From Parietaria judaica (lineage: Eukaryota; Streptophyta; Magnoliopsida; Rosales; Urticaceae), in contig OX940872.1 of the NCBI GenBank assembly GCA_954871525.1, positions 7,029,180-7,093,179 of the forward strand: a DNA stretch of 64,000 nucleotides. The letters run 5' to 3'. Under the pieces are notes generated by a model. It searched no databases and was not told the origin of the DNA. It saw only the letters and a list, made by a program, of their open reading frames with translations. Of the stretch, positions 46,745-59,460 are shown in pieces (the stretch's first letter is position 1; each line of letters begins with the position of its first letter). A program made the position numbers and the translations under genes.

Positions 46745-46984
46745 ACATTTAATTTTTATTTAAAAGAATAAGTGTATGAACGTGCACTCTCTAGTGCACA
46801 TGTAGCTCCACCTATGTATTTGACTATTTGTTATCCATTTTATTACAAGAAAGCCTTCAGACTCATCGCTCTCTCAAATTCAAACTTTATCTCATTTAAA
46901 GTCTAGTTTATTAATAGCAAATCCCTAAAAACCTCAAATTTGGATGAATTAGGCAAAAATACAAATTAAACTTTCAATAAAAAT

Positions 46985-47180
46985 AATTATGTTTGTACCC
47001 CACCCCATCTCACCATGCCCGACCGATTAGACGAGGGCAGCGGCGGCACGCATGTGGTGGTACATTGGTATTTAATCTATTCCAAACTCTTGTAATCTAG
47101 TAATGTGAGACTCTTTGGTCAACTAATATTATTCACATTCACATACATATTCACTTCAACTAATAAATTAACTTAATATT
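46985..47180 (-). repeat. Second copy of the LTR-like repeat seen at 30840-31095
   Basis: In reverse complement it shares ..TCTCACATTACTAGATTACA AGAGTTTGG.. and ..ATGGTGAGATGGGGTGGGG.. with 30840-31095, in the same order. Family unknown. Confidence 0.5.
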
Positions 47181-47289
47181 ATACACTTTTCCTACGTATT
47201 TAAGTTATAAATGTGCTTTGTTGAATATAATTATGTCTTATATTTATTAAATATGTAGTTTTGAACCTATATAATCTTTCCTTGAATAC

Positions 47290-47487
47290 TCAATTTTTTT
47301 TTTCTAGAAAATTTGTCGTAAACCCTATCGGCATGTGATATGCCCATGAAAAATATATAGTATTTTCGGCAATGCGGCATGCCTCTTTTTTTTTTCTCGA
47401 TTTTCCCATCAACATGCCTATCATCAAGCAATATGTCCATAAAATAAGAATTGCAAAATAACATCGACAAGCGGGATTTAACACCTT
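47290..47487. mobile_element. Degenerate CAAGG-type MITE
   Basis: Contains AATATGTCCATAAAATAAG, AACATCGACAAGCG and the right terminus GATTTAACACCTTG. The left terminus is eroded. Confidence 0.55.
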
Positions 47488-48760
47488 GCTAATTGCTATA
47501 CTATTATACTATATTTATTCTCTTTAAAGAATAGTGTGACTGAAAAGTAAATTTATAGCTAAATATAAGTTATTATACTTGACAGTTCCAATAACTATAC
47601 GAGATTAAAATTGAAGTCCATCTCCAACAAATCTCAACTTATGAATCTATCATATTTTTGTAAGTTATCACATAAACAATAAACACAATTATAACTTTAA
47701 AAATTTCAGTGTTATAAGCATAATGAAACCTCTATCCCAATTGATGTGATTGTACATACGTCATGTTGGAGAAAGTGGATGTTATATGAAACCAATTAGT
47801 ACTATTATAATGAAAAAGAAATATATATCATAGTTCAACATGTCATGCTTACATACATCGATTATTATGTTTTGTAATTATACGACTTCTAAATCATTTA
47901 ACTATTGCTTTTGCTTCAACGCCAAAATTCCCGGATGGATAATTCAACCTTTTTTTAATTTCTCTTGTACTTTTTCATTATTAAAACTACTATTTATTTT
48001 TCATTTTTGCCCTTTGGGACCACTATTTCATAATTAAAAGACAAAAATAAATAATTAAAAAACAACCCACACCAGTCCCTTTCAAAACCTTATCGATCTT
48101 ATCTTCCAGCTTTTTCACTGCCATTGGACCCTATTCTCTTCTTTTCTCTCTCGACATTATGGTAAAGTCGAAAATTGGAGTATTATTTATTATTTATTAT
48201 TGGCTCTTCTATTTATTCGTAACGCTTCTTTCTTATCCTATCTGCAGAGGAAAATAATAAATGATAAATAAATATGAAGATAATATTTCATGACGACCCA
48301 ATTCTCAATTCCTGGTCACTATTTTTCTACTGGCTCGTTGAGGTCACGCCAAAGGTTCTTGAGCCAAAAATAAATAAATAAATAAAGAAAATAGAATTGA
48401 ATGGATAGCAACATGTTGTGTTGTACTTGTTGCGTTGCGTGTGTGTGATTATTTGCAAGGAGAGGCTCACGGGATTTTTATTAAATCCATTAACGCACCT
48501 AATTTCCTATGGGCTCTGGTGGGATCACTATTTCCCAAGAAGAAATAAATATATAAACATTTCTTTTCGTCTTTAATTATTTACTAAAAGAGAAAAAAAA
48601 AAGTAATATTTTTTCTCTAAAATAAATTTATTTATTTATAAGAGAGCTATAAAATTATTAAAATGATTAAGTTTCTATTATTATTTATAAAATAATCATA
48701 TTAATCATTAATAAAATAATAGTTGTTTAGTTATTTTACAAACAAAATATTATATAGAAA
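47488..48760. other. AT-rich intergenic DNA
   Basis: No gene. ATAAATAAATAA tract near 48370. Confidence 0.5.
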
Positions 48761-48764
48761 TTAT

Positions 48765-48882
48765 AAAAAATGCCCATTATGTGTCATAAATTTAAGAAAA
48801 ATACCCATGCGTGAGAGTAAAAAATATACATAGTGAGCATTTTTCTTAAACTTTTGGCACAAAATAAGTATTTTTTAAAATA
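48765..48882. repeat. Small foldback (~118 bp)
   Basis: The left arm AAAAAATGCCCATTATGTGT..AATTTAAGAAAAATACCCA pairs with the right arm TGAGCATTTTTCTTAAACTT..GGCACAAAATAAGTATTTTT around a short loop. The words resemble the ends of Mutator-like elements. Confidence 0.65.
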
Positions 48883-48929
48883 ACCCAATATTAAATCACT
48901 AAAAACTAAGGAAAAGCAGAGGGATTTTT

Positions 48930-49240
48930 TTAGAGAGTGATTCCGCTGCTTCCGTCGCTGGGAGCAGAACTCCTTGACTGCGGCACCCTGGGCACAATTT
49001 ACCTATCGCCAAACCTTGAATTGCCCTGGCAATGAATTTTTTTGAAACATTTGCAGGATTTCCCTGCGGACTTGCCACGGATTTCAATCGTGGCAATCGC
49101 TGCAGCCGCCTTGCGGGGCCTGGCGACAAAGGTCTCAGCTGGCTGTTTGCCATCTTCCATCTTGATTTTCACATTATATGGAATAGGAGTTAGAACTATA
49201 TGGCCATCTTCCATAGTTCTAACTTATTTGCCTTAAAAGA
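48930..49240. other. GC-rich island of unknown origin with a short hairpin
   Basis: A 300-bp stretch (GCTGCTTCCGTCGCTGGGAG, GGACTTGCCACGG, CTTGCGGGGCCTGGCGAC) with compositions like coding DNA. Both strands have 60-85-codon frames but none shows a known domain. It ends with a perfect 11-bp inverted repeat GTTAGAACTAT / ATAGTTCTAAC around a 13-nt spacer (about 49189-49223). Possibly a captured gene fragment beside the foldback at 48765. Confidence 0.35.
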
Positions 49241-50437
49241 AAAATTTAGAACTATGTATTATGGGAGATAAAGAAGAAAACTCTTATACGATTTATTTAT
49301 TTAATTAAAAGATTCGAGGCTCCAAATTTAGGTGGTGGTCTATTATTTAGAGGGTTCATTCTGCCTTTTTTATTTTATTTTTCTGTGCGATTAGGCTGAA
49401 AACGACAAGCGAATCTTTCTAATTAAAAAAAATATATCTATGAACAACCAACTTTAATGTTTCTTGAATTCAAGTTGAAGATTTCTGTTGCGTAATACAG
49501 TTGATTTTAATAAATTGTTAATTTTTCAAAATATATAGAATCTAATTTTCGAATTTAGTAATAATAATAAAATTTCTGTCAAGTTTAATTCAGTTGACTG
49601 TTGATTATTCAACTTAAATTTGTTGACCAACATGGTAAGTTTAGGCTTCTCTCGCCTTCAACAACTTGCGACTGTCGTTTCTTCTGTTTTTTTATTTAAT
49701 CCAATTTAAAATTATATATTAAATTAGTTCAGTACCAATAATTATTTAATTTCTATTTTTTTTCTTAATTTAAGAGTCCAATATTCCAGTCTATGCCCAT
49801 TCTTCTTCCCAATCTTCTTAATAACCTGCAAAAGAAAACACAGTAATATACGAATATACATAATTAAAAAAAATAGAAAAAGAAAAGGAAAAATAAAGAA
49901 ACCTGGTTCACGGAACTGACGGAGACGAACGACGATACGTACCACGTTGCTCACCACGAAACGCATACCTACAAACGGAGCAACGAAACGGCAAAAAGAA
50001 ACGTCAAACACACACACGAAACGCAACACTGATGAACACACACACGAACGAATTGGACTGTGTTCTTGATCTTGAATGCTCACTCTTTGTTCAAATTTGA
50101 TTCATTGATTTGGATTTATATCTGATTTTGTTTGAAATTGAATTGAACTGAAATCTATAAAACCTTATTGATTGGAATCACCGAAAAAATGGCGACCCAA
50201 AAATGAATTTGATTCATATTATATACAGAACCAAAACTGAAAAGCAAAGCTATATCTATATATATATATATGGATATACAGATGTAATTGCTCTGTATAT
50301 ATGGAAGGTTCTTCGTCTTCATAGCAGCAAAAATCCATGTCGGTTTCGGGGGTTTAGCGCAGTTGCGTTCGCCGTCGCCGGTGGAGGAGACGGGTTTCTA
50401 GGGTTACGAATTGGGAATTTCTACGTACCAAGTCGGA
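49241..50437. other. AT-rich DNA downstream of the serine-rich gene
   Basis: No gene. The last 200-300 bases before 50438 should hold the 3' UTR of the minus-strand serine-rich gene; (AT)n near 50257-50272. Confidence 0.5.
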
Positions 50438-51073
50438 TCAGGAATCTTCGGCCTTGGACATGACGGAGAGCCGGCTGGGGCGGCGCTGGAACGAGCCGCG
50501 CCGCCGCTGCTGGTGCGACGACGGCCGGATCAGCGCCGCGAGCGCGCGCTTCACCAGATCCGCGCCCTCCACGCCGCCGATGCGCACGAGCGAGTTCGTC
50601 ATCGCCGAGCGCCGCGCGTTGAGCCGGTTCGGCGCGAACGGCGCCGAGCCGGCGCCGCTCGCGGCGGCGTTCTTGTGGAAGCTGCAGCGGAACGAGCCGG
50701 GGTGGTTCGTCGGCGAGCAGAGGCACGTCCGCTTCCTCTGGCTGTGGCTGTGGCTGTGGTGGCTCTGCTTCGGCGCGACGGCGATGGAGCGGTTCGGCGA
50801 GATCGGGCGGTCGGAGAGCGAGAAGCGGACGGACTGCGCGTACGCCGAGGACGAGCCACGGAGGTTGACGCGCGTCGGCGACGCGGCGCGGTGGCTCTGG
50901 TGGTGGTGGTGGTGGTCGAAGACCGTCGCGGAGCGGGACGACATGAAGCTGGAGCTTGAGGAGGCGAACGCTGACGAGGACTGCGACGGCGCGTACGAGC
51001 CGCCGCAGAACCTCCCGGAGGGCGAGAGCGAGCGCATCACTGGTCCGCTTGACTTTCTGGAGTAGACCGCCAT
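50438..51073 (-). CDS. Plant serine-rich protein (At5g11090/At5g25280-like)
   Basis: Intronless, 211 codons. Ser-rich N-terminus (about 5-50), a HHHHH run near 54-58, an SPTRVNLRG motif, and a His/Ser stretch at 104-111. The hallmark CLCSPTNHPGSFRCS-F-HK is at 117-134, followed by RRSAMTNSLVRIG (155-166) and a basic C-terminus (RRRGSFQRRPSRLSVM). The CLCSPTNHPGSFRC block is strongly conserved in a plant-only family of unknown biochemical function; Cys and His could bind metal (inference). The start is the first ATG after the leader and gives the family's usual N-terminus. GC-rich, which opens long but spurious frames on the other strand. Complete and probably functional. Confidence 0.88.
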   Translation of the reverse strand: MAVYSRKSSGPVMRSLSPSGRFCGGSYAPSQSSSAFASSSSSFMSSRSATVFDHHHHHQSHRAASPTRVNLRGSSSAYAQSVRFSLSDRPISPNRSIAVAPKQSHHSHSHSQRKRTCLCSPTNHPGSFRCSFHKNAAASGAGSAPFAPNRLNARRSAMTNSLVRIGGVEGADLVKRALAALIRPSSHQQRRRGSFQRRPSRLSVMSKAEDS

Positions 51074-51230
51074 TGATGAGTTCTCTGAGCGAGCTTGAAG
51101 GTTTCAGTAGAGAGAGAAAGAAGGAAGTTTTAGAGAGAGAAAGAGAGGAGAGAGAGTGCGTTTTCTTCTAAAGCTGCGTTTGGCTGCCCAATTCGGCAAA
51201 CCTAGCTTCACACGAGCCATCTATTTATAC
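51074..51230 (-). promoter_or_regulatory. Leader and TATA box of the serine-rich gene
   Basis: On the minus strand GTATAAATAG (51230-51221) lies about 150 bp upstream of the ATG at 51073. The leader contains CT-rich runs (GAGAGAGAAAG on the plus strand, 51107-51165), common in plant leaders. Confidence 0.65.
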
Positions 51231-52430
51231 TTGTACAGAACGAGATTTTGAGGGGGGCGAGAAATTGATTGCTTTCTCGCGAGAATATCTCGAGTCGGTT
51301 CTAGAGGATATTAATATTTCTTTTGGTATTTTGCAGAAAGGCCCTCGTAGTTTAGGTTATTTCATGTCTCGCCTCTTTTTTTGTTGTTTAGAGGAGATTC
51401 TCTTGTATATTTCTACGTTCAGTTCACCTATTTTTCTCATGTATATTGGGTCAGTTTGAACGTTGCCGTAATTAAAGAAATAATTAATTGATAATTACGC
51501 AACTTTAATTCCGAATTTTCCAATTTTTGTATTTCTATTTTCCTATTATTAGGCGAAAATGGAAGTACAATTAAATGTGGTTTTTACTCTCTCAAAATGA
51601 AATTTGGTATCATTCTTAGAGGATCCAGCTCACTAGTTAAGTTTTACCCAAAATGGTTAGAAAGTTCTTTTAAAAACGTATAGATTCTTCTAATATTTTT
51701 CATTTGGAATATAAATTGTTTATATACATTTAAAAAAAACATTTGTAATTTGTAAATATATTTTTATATTTACAGTTCAATGCTTCATATTTAATTTTAA
51801 AAATATATATTTTTATCTTAATGTATACAAACTGAAGTAATGAATAATTTATTATATTTTAAAATAACTATCTCTCCATTATTTTTAATTTATTTTAATT
51901 GATGAACAAGAGAAATAAAACCCGACTAATTGACTTTTTATTTTATTTAAATTATTGTTTTTATTTTATTTTAAATTACTGTTGTGAAAATGCAATGGAT
52001 GTCCCCAATAGGAAAAGACGTGCACATTCAATTCAATTCAATACAAATAAAGGCCTTAAATAAATACTAGCACTTTCCGAAAGAGAAAGAAAAGGGGTCC
52101 AAATGAACAATAAGAAAACCTCAGGTACTAGTCCAACTAAAGGAAGTAACCTAACCAGAGTTAGTTCATTGAGTTAGTCCAACTCGCAGCAAGGGTCAAG
52201 ATTTGTTGTGCTAGTACGTTTAAATCAGTTTGAGAGAAATCCAACGGTTTTTTAAGAAAGCTATGTGCTTTGATGGTAAAGTGGTCAGAGGCTAGTAATG
52301 TAATTGTCAGCTCAATGCAGGACAATAGTAAATAATAATTTAAAAATAGAAAGAAACCATAGTACATAAAAATATAACAATTAAATAATTGGACTGTTTT
52401 GATTTTATTTATTTATATAATAATATGACA
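51231..52430. other. AT-rich intergenic DNA upstream of the serine-rich gene
   Basis: No second gene seen. May include more distal promoter sequence. Confidence 0.5.
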
Positions 52431-52439
52431 GCTTTTTGG

Positions 52440-52530
52440 AAAGTAAAAAGCGCCACGTGGAGAGTGAATAATGAGTGGCTTCTCTATGCAGTCCACGTAG
52501 CGAGCTCTTAACCGTGGTCCGTGGCACCCA
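52440..52530. promoter_or_regulatory. G-box-containing stretch
   Basis: GCCACGTGGAG (52451-52461 region) and TCCACGTAGC lie about 45 bp apart in a GC-richer patch, about 1.4 kb upstream of the serine-rich gene. It could be a distal regulatory patch for that gene; function is inference. Confidence 0.35.
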
Positions 52531-52559
52531 GTCTTGGTGAAACTCTCGAGACATTTTTA

Positions 52560-55500
52560 CCTTACGATGAATATTTATTATTTATTTAATATTTTATTTT
52601 TATTTTATTTTATAACTGTTGGTCAATTACGTCGAAGAAATAGTCAAGATGTAGAATAATCAAAGTTACATCTTTTTGAACGGTAATTGGAATTGGTAAT
52701 TAATTTTGTAGTTTTTATATTTTTTGATAATTTTGTTTCTTTAACATTTTTAAAATATTATTATTCAAAAAATTGAGGCAAGATTTTAGAGCTAACTCAA
52801 CTGAAAATGGTATCAAATAACAGATCAGTCTATAGGGTGTTTATACTTTTTCTTTTATTATAAAGTGAGAACATTTTGCTAAATTTAAACTATAAACGTT
52901 CGCTACTAAATTATGATTAGCTGAGTTATAATTTTTAGATAAATTATTTTGAGATATCACAAAACTCATTGTAGCGACTTTAAATATCATCCGTAATATA
53001 ACTGACTCGTTTCACTATGGACATTTACTAATCACTTTTTGCACAATTATCGAATCGAATTCAATAATTAGGTTATTGAGCCCGGGGCATGTCTGCCATT
53101 TGCCAATGACCATGCGTGAGTAGCAAAAGATTTGTTTGCCATTTGGTTTTATGAATAAAAAAAAAAACAAAAGATTGACAATTTATTTTCTGATTTTGAA
53201 TATATGATAATACGGATTTAATATTTGATTTGATTTTTAAACTCTATAATTGTCAAAATTATATTTTTTTTCATGGTTAAATTTTTTAACCAATTCATCT
53301 ACAGACTATTAAGTCAGAGATGTAAATTAAAATTCAGGTGATAAATAAAACAAGAAGTATTTATTCAAAATAAAAAATTTGTTTCAATTTTTAAAATACG
53401 AAAGAAAACCATCACAATGCTCTTTTTTATATTATTTATTTGTTTATTACTTACTATTGTAGATTAGCTCATTAGCTGTCATTTAGGTTTGATTATTCCG
53501 TTTAACAGTGCAAAATCTAACAACCGAGACCACTGACCAGGGAAAATATATAGTTATAATATTAAGTAGATAGATTTACTTTAGCAATAAAATGTGTAAT
53601 TTAATTTCTCATATTAAAAATAGCATGTCTATTAAGCAAAATTGAACGGCCCATTATTTTAATTAATCTCTTATGTTATTTTCTTCCCCATTATCAATAA
53701 TTAAAACAAGAAATTAATAAAAATATTAACTCCAAAATGCAAGGAGACAAGAAAGAAAAGAAATATAAAATCCAACAAACCTATTATCATCACACAAACA
53801 AACCCCCCACCGAGTAAACACTGCAAATAACTTTATTATTATATTTCATGTGACACAGAATTATTATTCTTTTGCAGTATTATTTTATTTATAATGTTGA
53901 AGCCTTGCATGTGAAGATTATGATTTTCAGAGATATGGAATCAATGTTGGGGTCCTTAAACACTAGTGAATAGGACACGTACATCAAAAAATAGACAGAA
54001 AACTATGTGCTAATTATTTGTGGTCTTGGAATTCTATAGTTTTCAACTTTTCATGTTGTATCATAATTGTTTTTATATATTTTATACACATTAAGACTCG
54101 TTATGTAAAATTAATCGTGTTTAAAAAAAATATATTCAAATGTTGCATATTTACTAATTGTGTTATTTGCTCGGCCTATATAACTTGTCGTAGGTAATAT
54201 AAAATATAGATTAGTAAATTCATTTTTTTAATTAAAAATTAAAGACATTTCTGTACGCGAAATCATTAGATTGACATAAAAAAAAAAATCCACAAAACAA
54301 AAAGATTATAAATAATATAAATTGATAATATTAAAATTCACATAAAAAAGAAGAAAAAAAAGAGAACTAAATAAATTTAAATTTCTCTTTCAAACACGTA
54401 TCATCGTTTATAAACAACAAAATAAAATTTAGATATGAAGGTCATTGACGATGACTTAAATCTTTAAAACTAATATTAGACAATGCATCAGCAATTACGT
54501 ATTTATAAAAAACAAAAAATTATTTAGACCTACAAGCTCTTAACTTTTAAGAAATCAAAATTAAATTATTATTTTTTGCTAAATAGATATATATAAAATC
54601 GCACTCGAACTACACTTAAATGACCAATTCTATAATATTGAATAATTTACTTTTAAGATGTACATGTAAACTATTTTAATTAAAATTAAATTAACAAGTC
54701 ACATAAAATGGCAATTGGTTTGAAATTGTGAAACTGTAGAGGAATATTTCTAAGAAATATGCGTGAGAGCTCAAATATTTGTAAAACTAACCCATTAAGT
54801 GCTTCACAAAAGTTATGAATCCACAAAATTAAAATAAATAAGACAAAAATGAAACATCATAATCATGAATATGAAAACGTGTAGACCACACTGTTTCTTC
54901 TTCTTCTTCTTCTAAATTTATAAAATTAATAGTTGCTGCTAATGACCGGCTATAATCTTACAAAATCTTTTTTCTTTTTTCTCCTTTTTAACAATTATTA
55001 TTGGAAATTTTTTTATCGTCTACATCGCTTGAATAAGATGGCAAGTGATGCTTCCTAGAATAAAACTATTTAAATTTTAAGACTTAAATTTAGATATTTT
55101 AATATTCATAATAATATTTATTTAATTTGTTATGCAAAAGAATTAGGTTTGCTTATTGGTAGCCATTGGCTAAAGTATAAAGTGCTTTCTTTCTTATATT
55201 AAATGCCTATTACTTTCCTTTTTCTACATCACTAAAATACTTAATTACTTATACCGTGTAAATCATAGATTCATAATGATGTAATATTCAAATACCGTGT
55301 GTAGACAGAACTGAAATTGTGACACCAAGAGGAAAATATTTTATTTTTTAATTCACTATATATCAAATTAACACTTTGCTTAGTTCTTAAGATAAACAAT
55401 AGTTATTGTTGTAACTTTATATAATAAGCTTTGAGAGAGTAATAAAAAAAAATATTTTAGGATAATATAGAAATTAGGAACCAACAGAAGTACGACATGT

Positions 55501-56800
55501 TATCTAAATTCTAACGATGACATGACATTTGGTTTGACAGTTGTTCCACAACAAACATTTAATTGTTTTCTCTATGGATATGTACTAAGAGTTAAAGTAG
55601 ATAAAATCATAAAAAGTGTTGAATGGCATGGCAAATTATAAATATGGTTCTCAAAATTATTTTTTAGTTCTTTTTTTTTTTTGAAAGAAAATTATTTGTA
55701 ATTGTTGATTCTAACGATGAGTCATTCTGAAATATGCCCGAGCAGTGTTTAAAAAGCTTGCAAAATCGTATGTTTAATTTAACGTATATCCTCACTTGAG
55801 AATCAAAAATTGTGTATATTTATAATTTTGGGGTTGTTCTTACCGTGATAATATATCTTGTAATACGATTACATGTAGTCTTGGCCAATAATATCACTTT
55901 ATAAAAAAAATATAATAAAATAACAGTATATGAAGAACGAGTAAACTATGAGATTTTCATAATATTTTTTATAAAAATGTTATCGATCAATAATTTATAA
56001 ATTGATGGATATATTGCAAAATCAATTAGTATATTGGTGAAATTTTCATAAAATAGTAATTAGAAATATAAATTTTTATAAGTAAATTTGATTTGAAAAT
56101 TTGTAAAGTTTTTTGAATTTGTAAGTTTTTTTATAAAATCTTTTGTTAGATTTTTGTGATTTTTAGAGTTTTAATGCATCATGCGGGTTATCTCCGATAT
56201 TTAGTAAAACAATAATTAAGTGTGCCGCTTTAATCCGTATATCCAAGGTTATCCTCCTGTTTTTGACACACTGTCCGAGAGAATAATTCATCTGAATGAA
56301 AAAAGAATGAACGAGAAAGATCTTTTGATTAAAAAAAAAAATATTATTTATCGGATGAATAATAGATATAAATCTACTCAAAATTCACGCAAGGAAAGTT
56401 ATCTTCGTCCTTTTTCAAAAATAATTTTTCGCAATTATAAAAATAGTTGAAGCCAATAATTCAATCCATTAATATTTTTTTTTCTATAAATAAAAGATAA
56501 AAGTATAAAAATTCACATGACGAACTCAAATATTTAACTCTTCAAAGAATACAAAATTAAGAAATAACGCTCGTAATATTATAAATGATATATAAGAATT
56601 TATAAAAATAAAAAGAGTAGAAGTTATTATTATTTTTTATTTTTTTAATAAAAATCTCGTTGTTAACTTAAGAATCAGTGAAAACACGATGAGAAGAAAA
56701 AGACCTGAAATTCAAGCATCAAAATTAACAAAGGCTTCGACCCGATACCATTGTCAGTGTAATATATTTAGCCAATTTAGCCCGATTTATATTAATAGAA
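52560..56800. other. Long AT-rich gene desert
   Basis: More than 4 kb with no credible coding sequence, RNA gene or bounded mobile element. A (TTC)n run near 54896-54912. Confidence 0.5.
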
Positions 56801-56818
56801 ATTGACGTCTTTATATTA

Positions 56819-57153
56819 ATAAGTGTGCATGGGTTGGATTGGGTCGACCTGAGGTAAAACATGACCCGACCCAATTTTATTGGGTTTGGAAAAAACAACC
56901 TAATCCGACCCAAAATTTTTGAAGGCCCAATCCAACTCAACCCGAAAAACTCTGGGTTGAGTTGGGTTGGGTCATTGGGCTGAACTAAAATTTAAAAAAT
57001 TTATAAAAATATTGTACCGAATAACACTTAAATTTAAACCGTCAATTAATAAACAAAAAATATATATTATTGGAGTTGGGTTGGATTAGATTAGAATTGG
57101 GTTCAATTGGATTGGGCTAAATTGTTGGGTTGAGTTTTTTTTGCACACCCCTG
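56819..57153. mobile_element. hAT-like non-autonomous element
   Basis: Right end TTTGCACACCCCTG (to 57153) and left end AGTGTGCATGGGTTGG (from about 56821) are inverted. The body is rich in GGGTTGGGT/ACCCAACCC words and shares a colinear core with 9330-9980. The flanking octamers are not identical, so this is an older copy. Confidence 0.65.
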
Positions 57154-59421
57154 TATTATTGATTGTGCTTTGTTACTTAGATACACTTAAGGATGTAATT
57201 TTCTTTTTGTTCACAAACTCACATTTTCTCCATATTTTCCAAAAGCTTAATAAATTAAAATCACCACCTTTGTCGTTTATTTTAGAACATACCCAGCTAT
57301 TAGATATATGAAAGAAACATTGTAACTTTATTTTAAACATAACAGTTGTGAACTGTGATACCAATCACTTTCATAACTGGTAACTGTTTATGCAAATATA
57401 TTTTTCATTCAATTAAAAAAAAGAGACAAGTATTATAATATTGAAATATTAAATGGACCAAACTATATACCAAAATAAATCATTGTCGAATATGACCATA
57501 GGATATATGGTAGTTGGCATATATTTGGACTCCATTAATGGCACTCATAATAGCATATGCATGCTTGAATTAATGTGTTATAATAAGGTCTCCAAAGTTG
57601 ATAATTAGATACATAGCTTTACACAAATCTCTATGTTTTGGATTTCATCAAAGGTGCGATCCATTATATATCTCCACTACAAATCAATCTTATAATATTG
57701 TTTACCAAATCTTAGTACAACTTTTATCTTAAATTCTCTATACTCAAAAGTAACCATACATGTATCTCATTAAAAAAATTAGTTCTTAAATTTTTAAGAA
57801 CTAGAATTTCCAATTTCTTTCTTAAATATATAAATTATATTTTTTAATAAAAATTAATTGATCTAAAAATCCGATCTCGATAAGATAACTATTGAGTTTA
57901 ATAGCGACATACGCATTTAATATCTTGATTTTTTTTTTCAATAACACAAATCTATTACGTATTTGATTTATTTGAGCGCTTAACCAAATTCGTGCCGTTA
58001 AAATTTTGTTACGTATCTTTTAAATTCTTCTAAACACTTTTATTTTCTATTTTTTGTTACTAATAACAACAGGTAGATCGCAAAATAGTGGATATTTAAA
58101 ACATTAAATGTTAAATAAAAAAAAACTAAGTTTATGGTATCACGAAAATTAAAATGTTAGATATTTATATCGCTATTAATCCTTTCATGATTCAAAATAA
58201 TTTTTTTTAAAATAAAATTTACAAAATCTAGCTTCAAAATACTCATAATTCCGAAAATGGGAATTTGAATTCCGATTATTTTGAGAAATTTGAGTTAACA
58301 AAGAAAACCTAAACCATCTTAAGGAAAAGGGAAAATGTAACAACTAACAATTGAAGAACTTTATAGATATATTCATGATATATTAATTATGAAGAACCAC
58401 TCACAAACAAGTCACAAGGTGCCATAAAAGTATACTATAAACTGAGTTTGAGATAAGGGTTATAAAAACCCTTTAGGAACATTTCACTAGTTTGTGGGGT
58501 CATTTGTCTCACTTCTAGCTATCTCCGTTCTTTACAAATGGGACCTTAGATATAAATGTGAGTATCAATATTAGGTCAGAAATTATTTTTTGTTTTTGTT
58601 TTTTGAATATACAGAAAATGATTTTTGAAAAGAAGTTGGCTAGGATGAGAATTTTAATTGAATTCAATAATGAGGAATTAAACGAGCAAATTTATTTCTC
58701 GAACTAACCCTACGTAAACAACGTATTTCCTTAAATTATAATCGACGTGCTAAGATCTATATTATAATATAATTAAGAAGAAAGAAGAGATAATCTTAGA
58801 GAATGATCGTGGATCTCTCTTGATAAGAGTCGACTCCGGAATCCGGTATTCCGAAAATCTTCCTTACAATGGGAAGTAAATCTCACTTTTTGGTTTCAAA
58901 TTTGTTTTAAACAATATTGGTTGTTTTAAATGCCAATTAATTGATATGCAGTACCGTCCAAATCCAAATTGTATTATTTTTTTGTTAAATGAATAACGGG
59001 ATTTAAGAAATTCAAATCGATATTTATTTACAAGATTAAGTAAAATGAACAAACAAATAAAAACCTCGATTATTTTGTTGGTGAAGTCGGACCAAAACTC
59101 AGTACTCACTTTAAAAGCAAGTACAATTCCGCCCTTCATTTTGCAATATATATTAGCCCCGTAATTTTCGCGTCCCGTTGAGATTGAAACCAGAATCTTA
59201 ATAGATGCATCACCGAGCCAAACAAATTTAGTTTATTTCCCCTCACATTTTTAAAAACAATTCAAATTTGTCCAAATGTTTATTTTACCCTACAATTTTT
59301 AATATTTTTTATCCTTAATTAGCTTTACTAATTTCTAATTCTTAGTCCTCTGCAAAGTTCGAATGCTGCTTTCAGAATCAGAACTAATCCACAGTATCTT
59401 ATATGTAATATTATTAATTCA

Positions 59422-59460
<39 letters not shown>

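Noticed and set aside
50411..51065. Long plus-strand frames opposite the serine-rich gene
   Set aside because: They are Arg/Ala-rich shadows produced by GC-rich antisense codons; the minus frame has the family hallmark motif.
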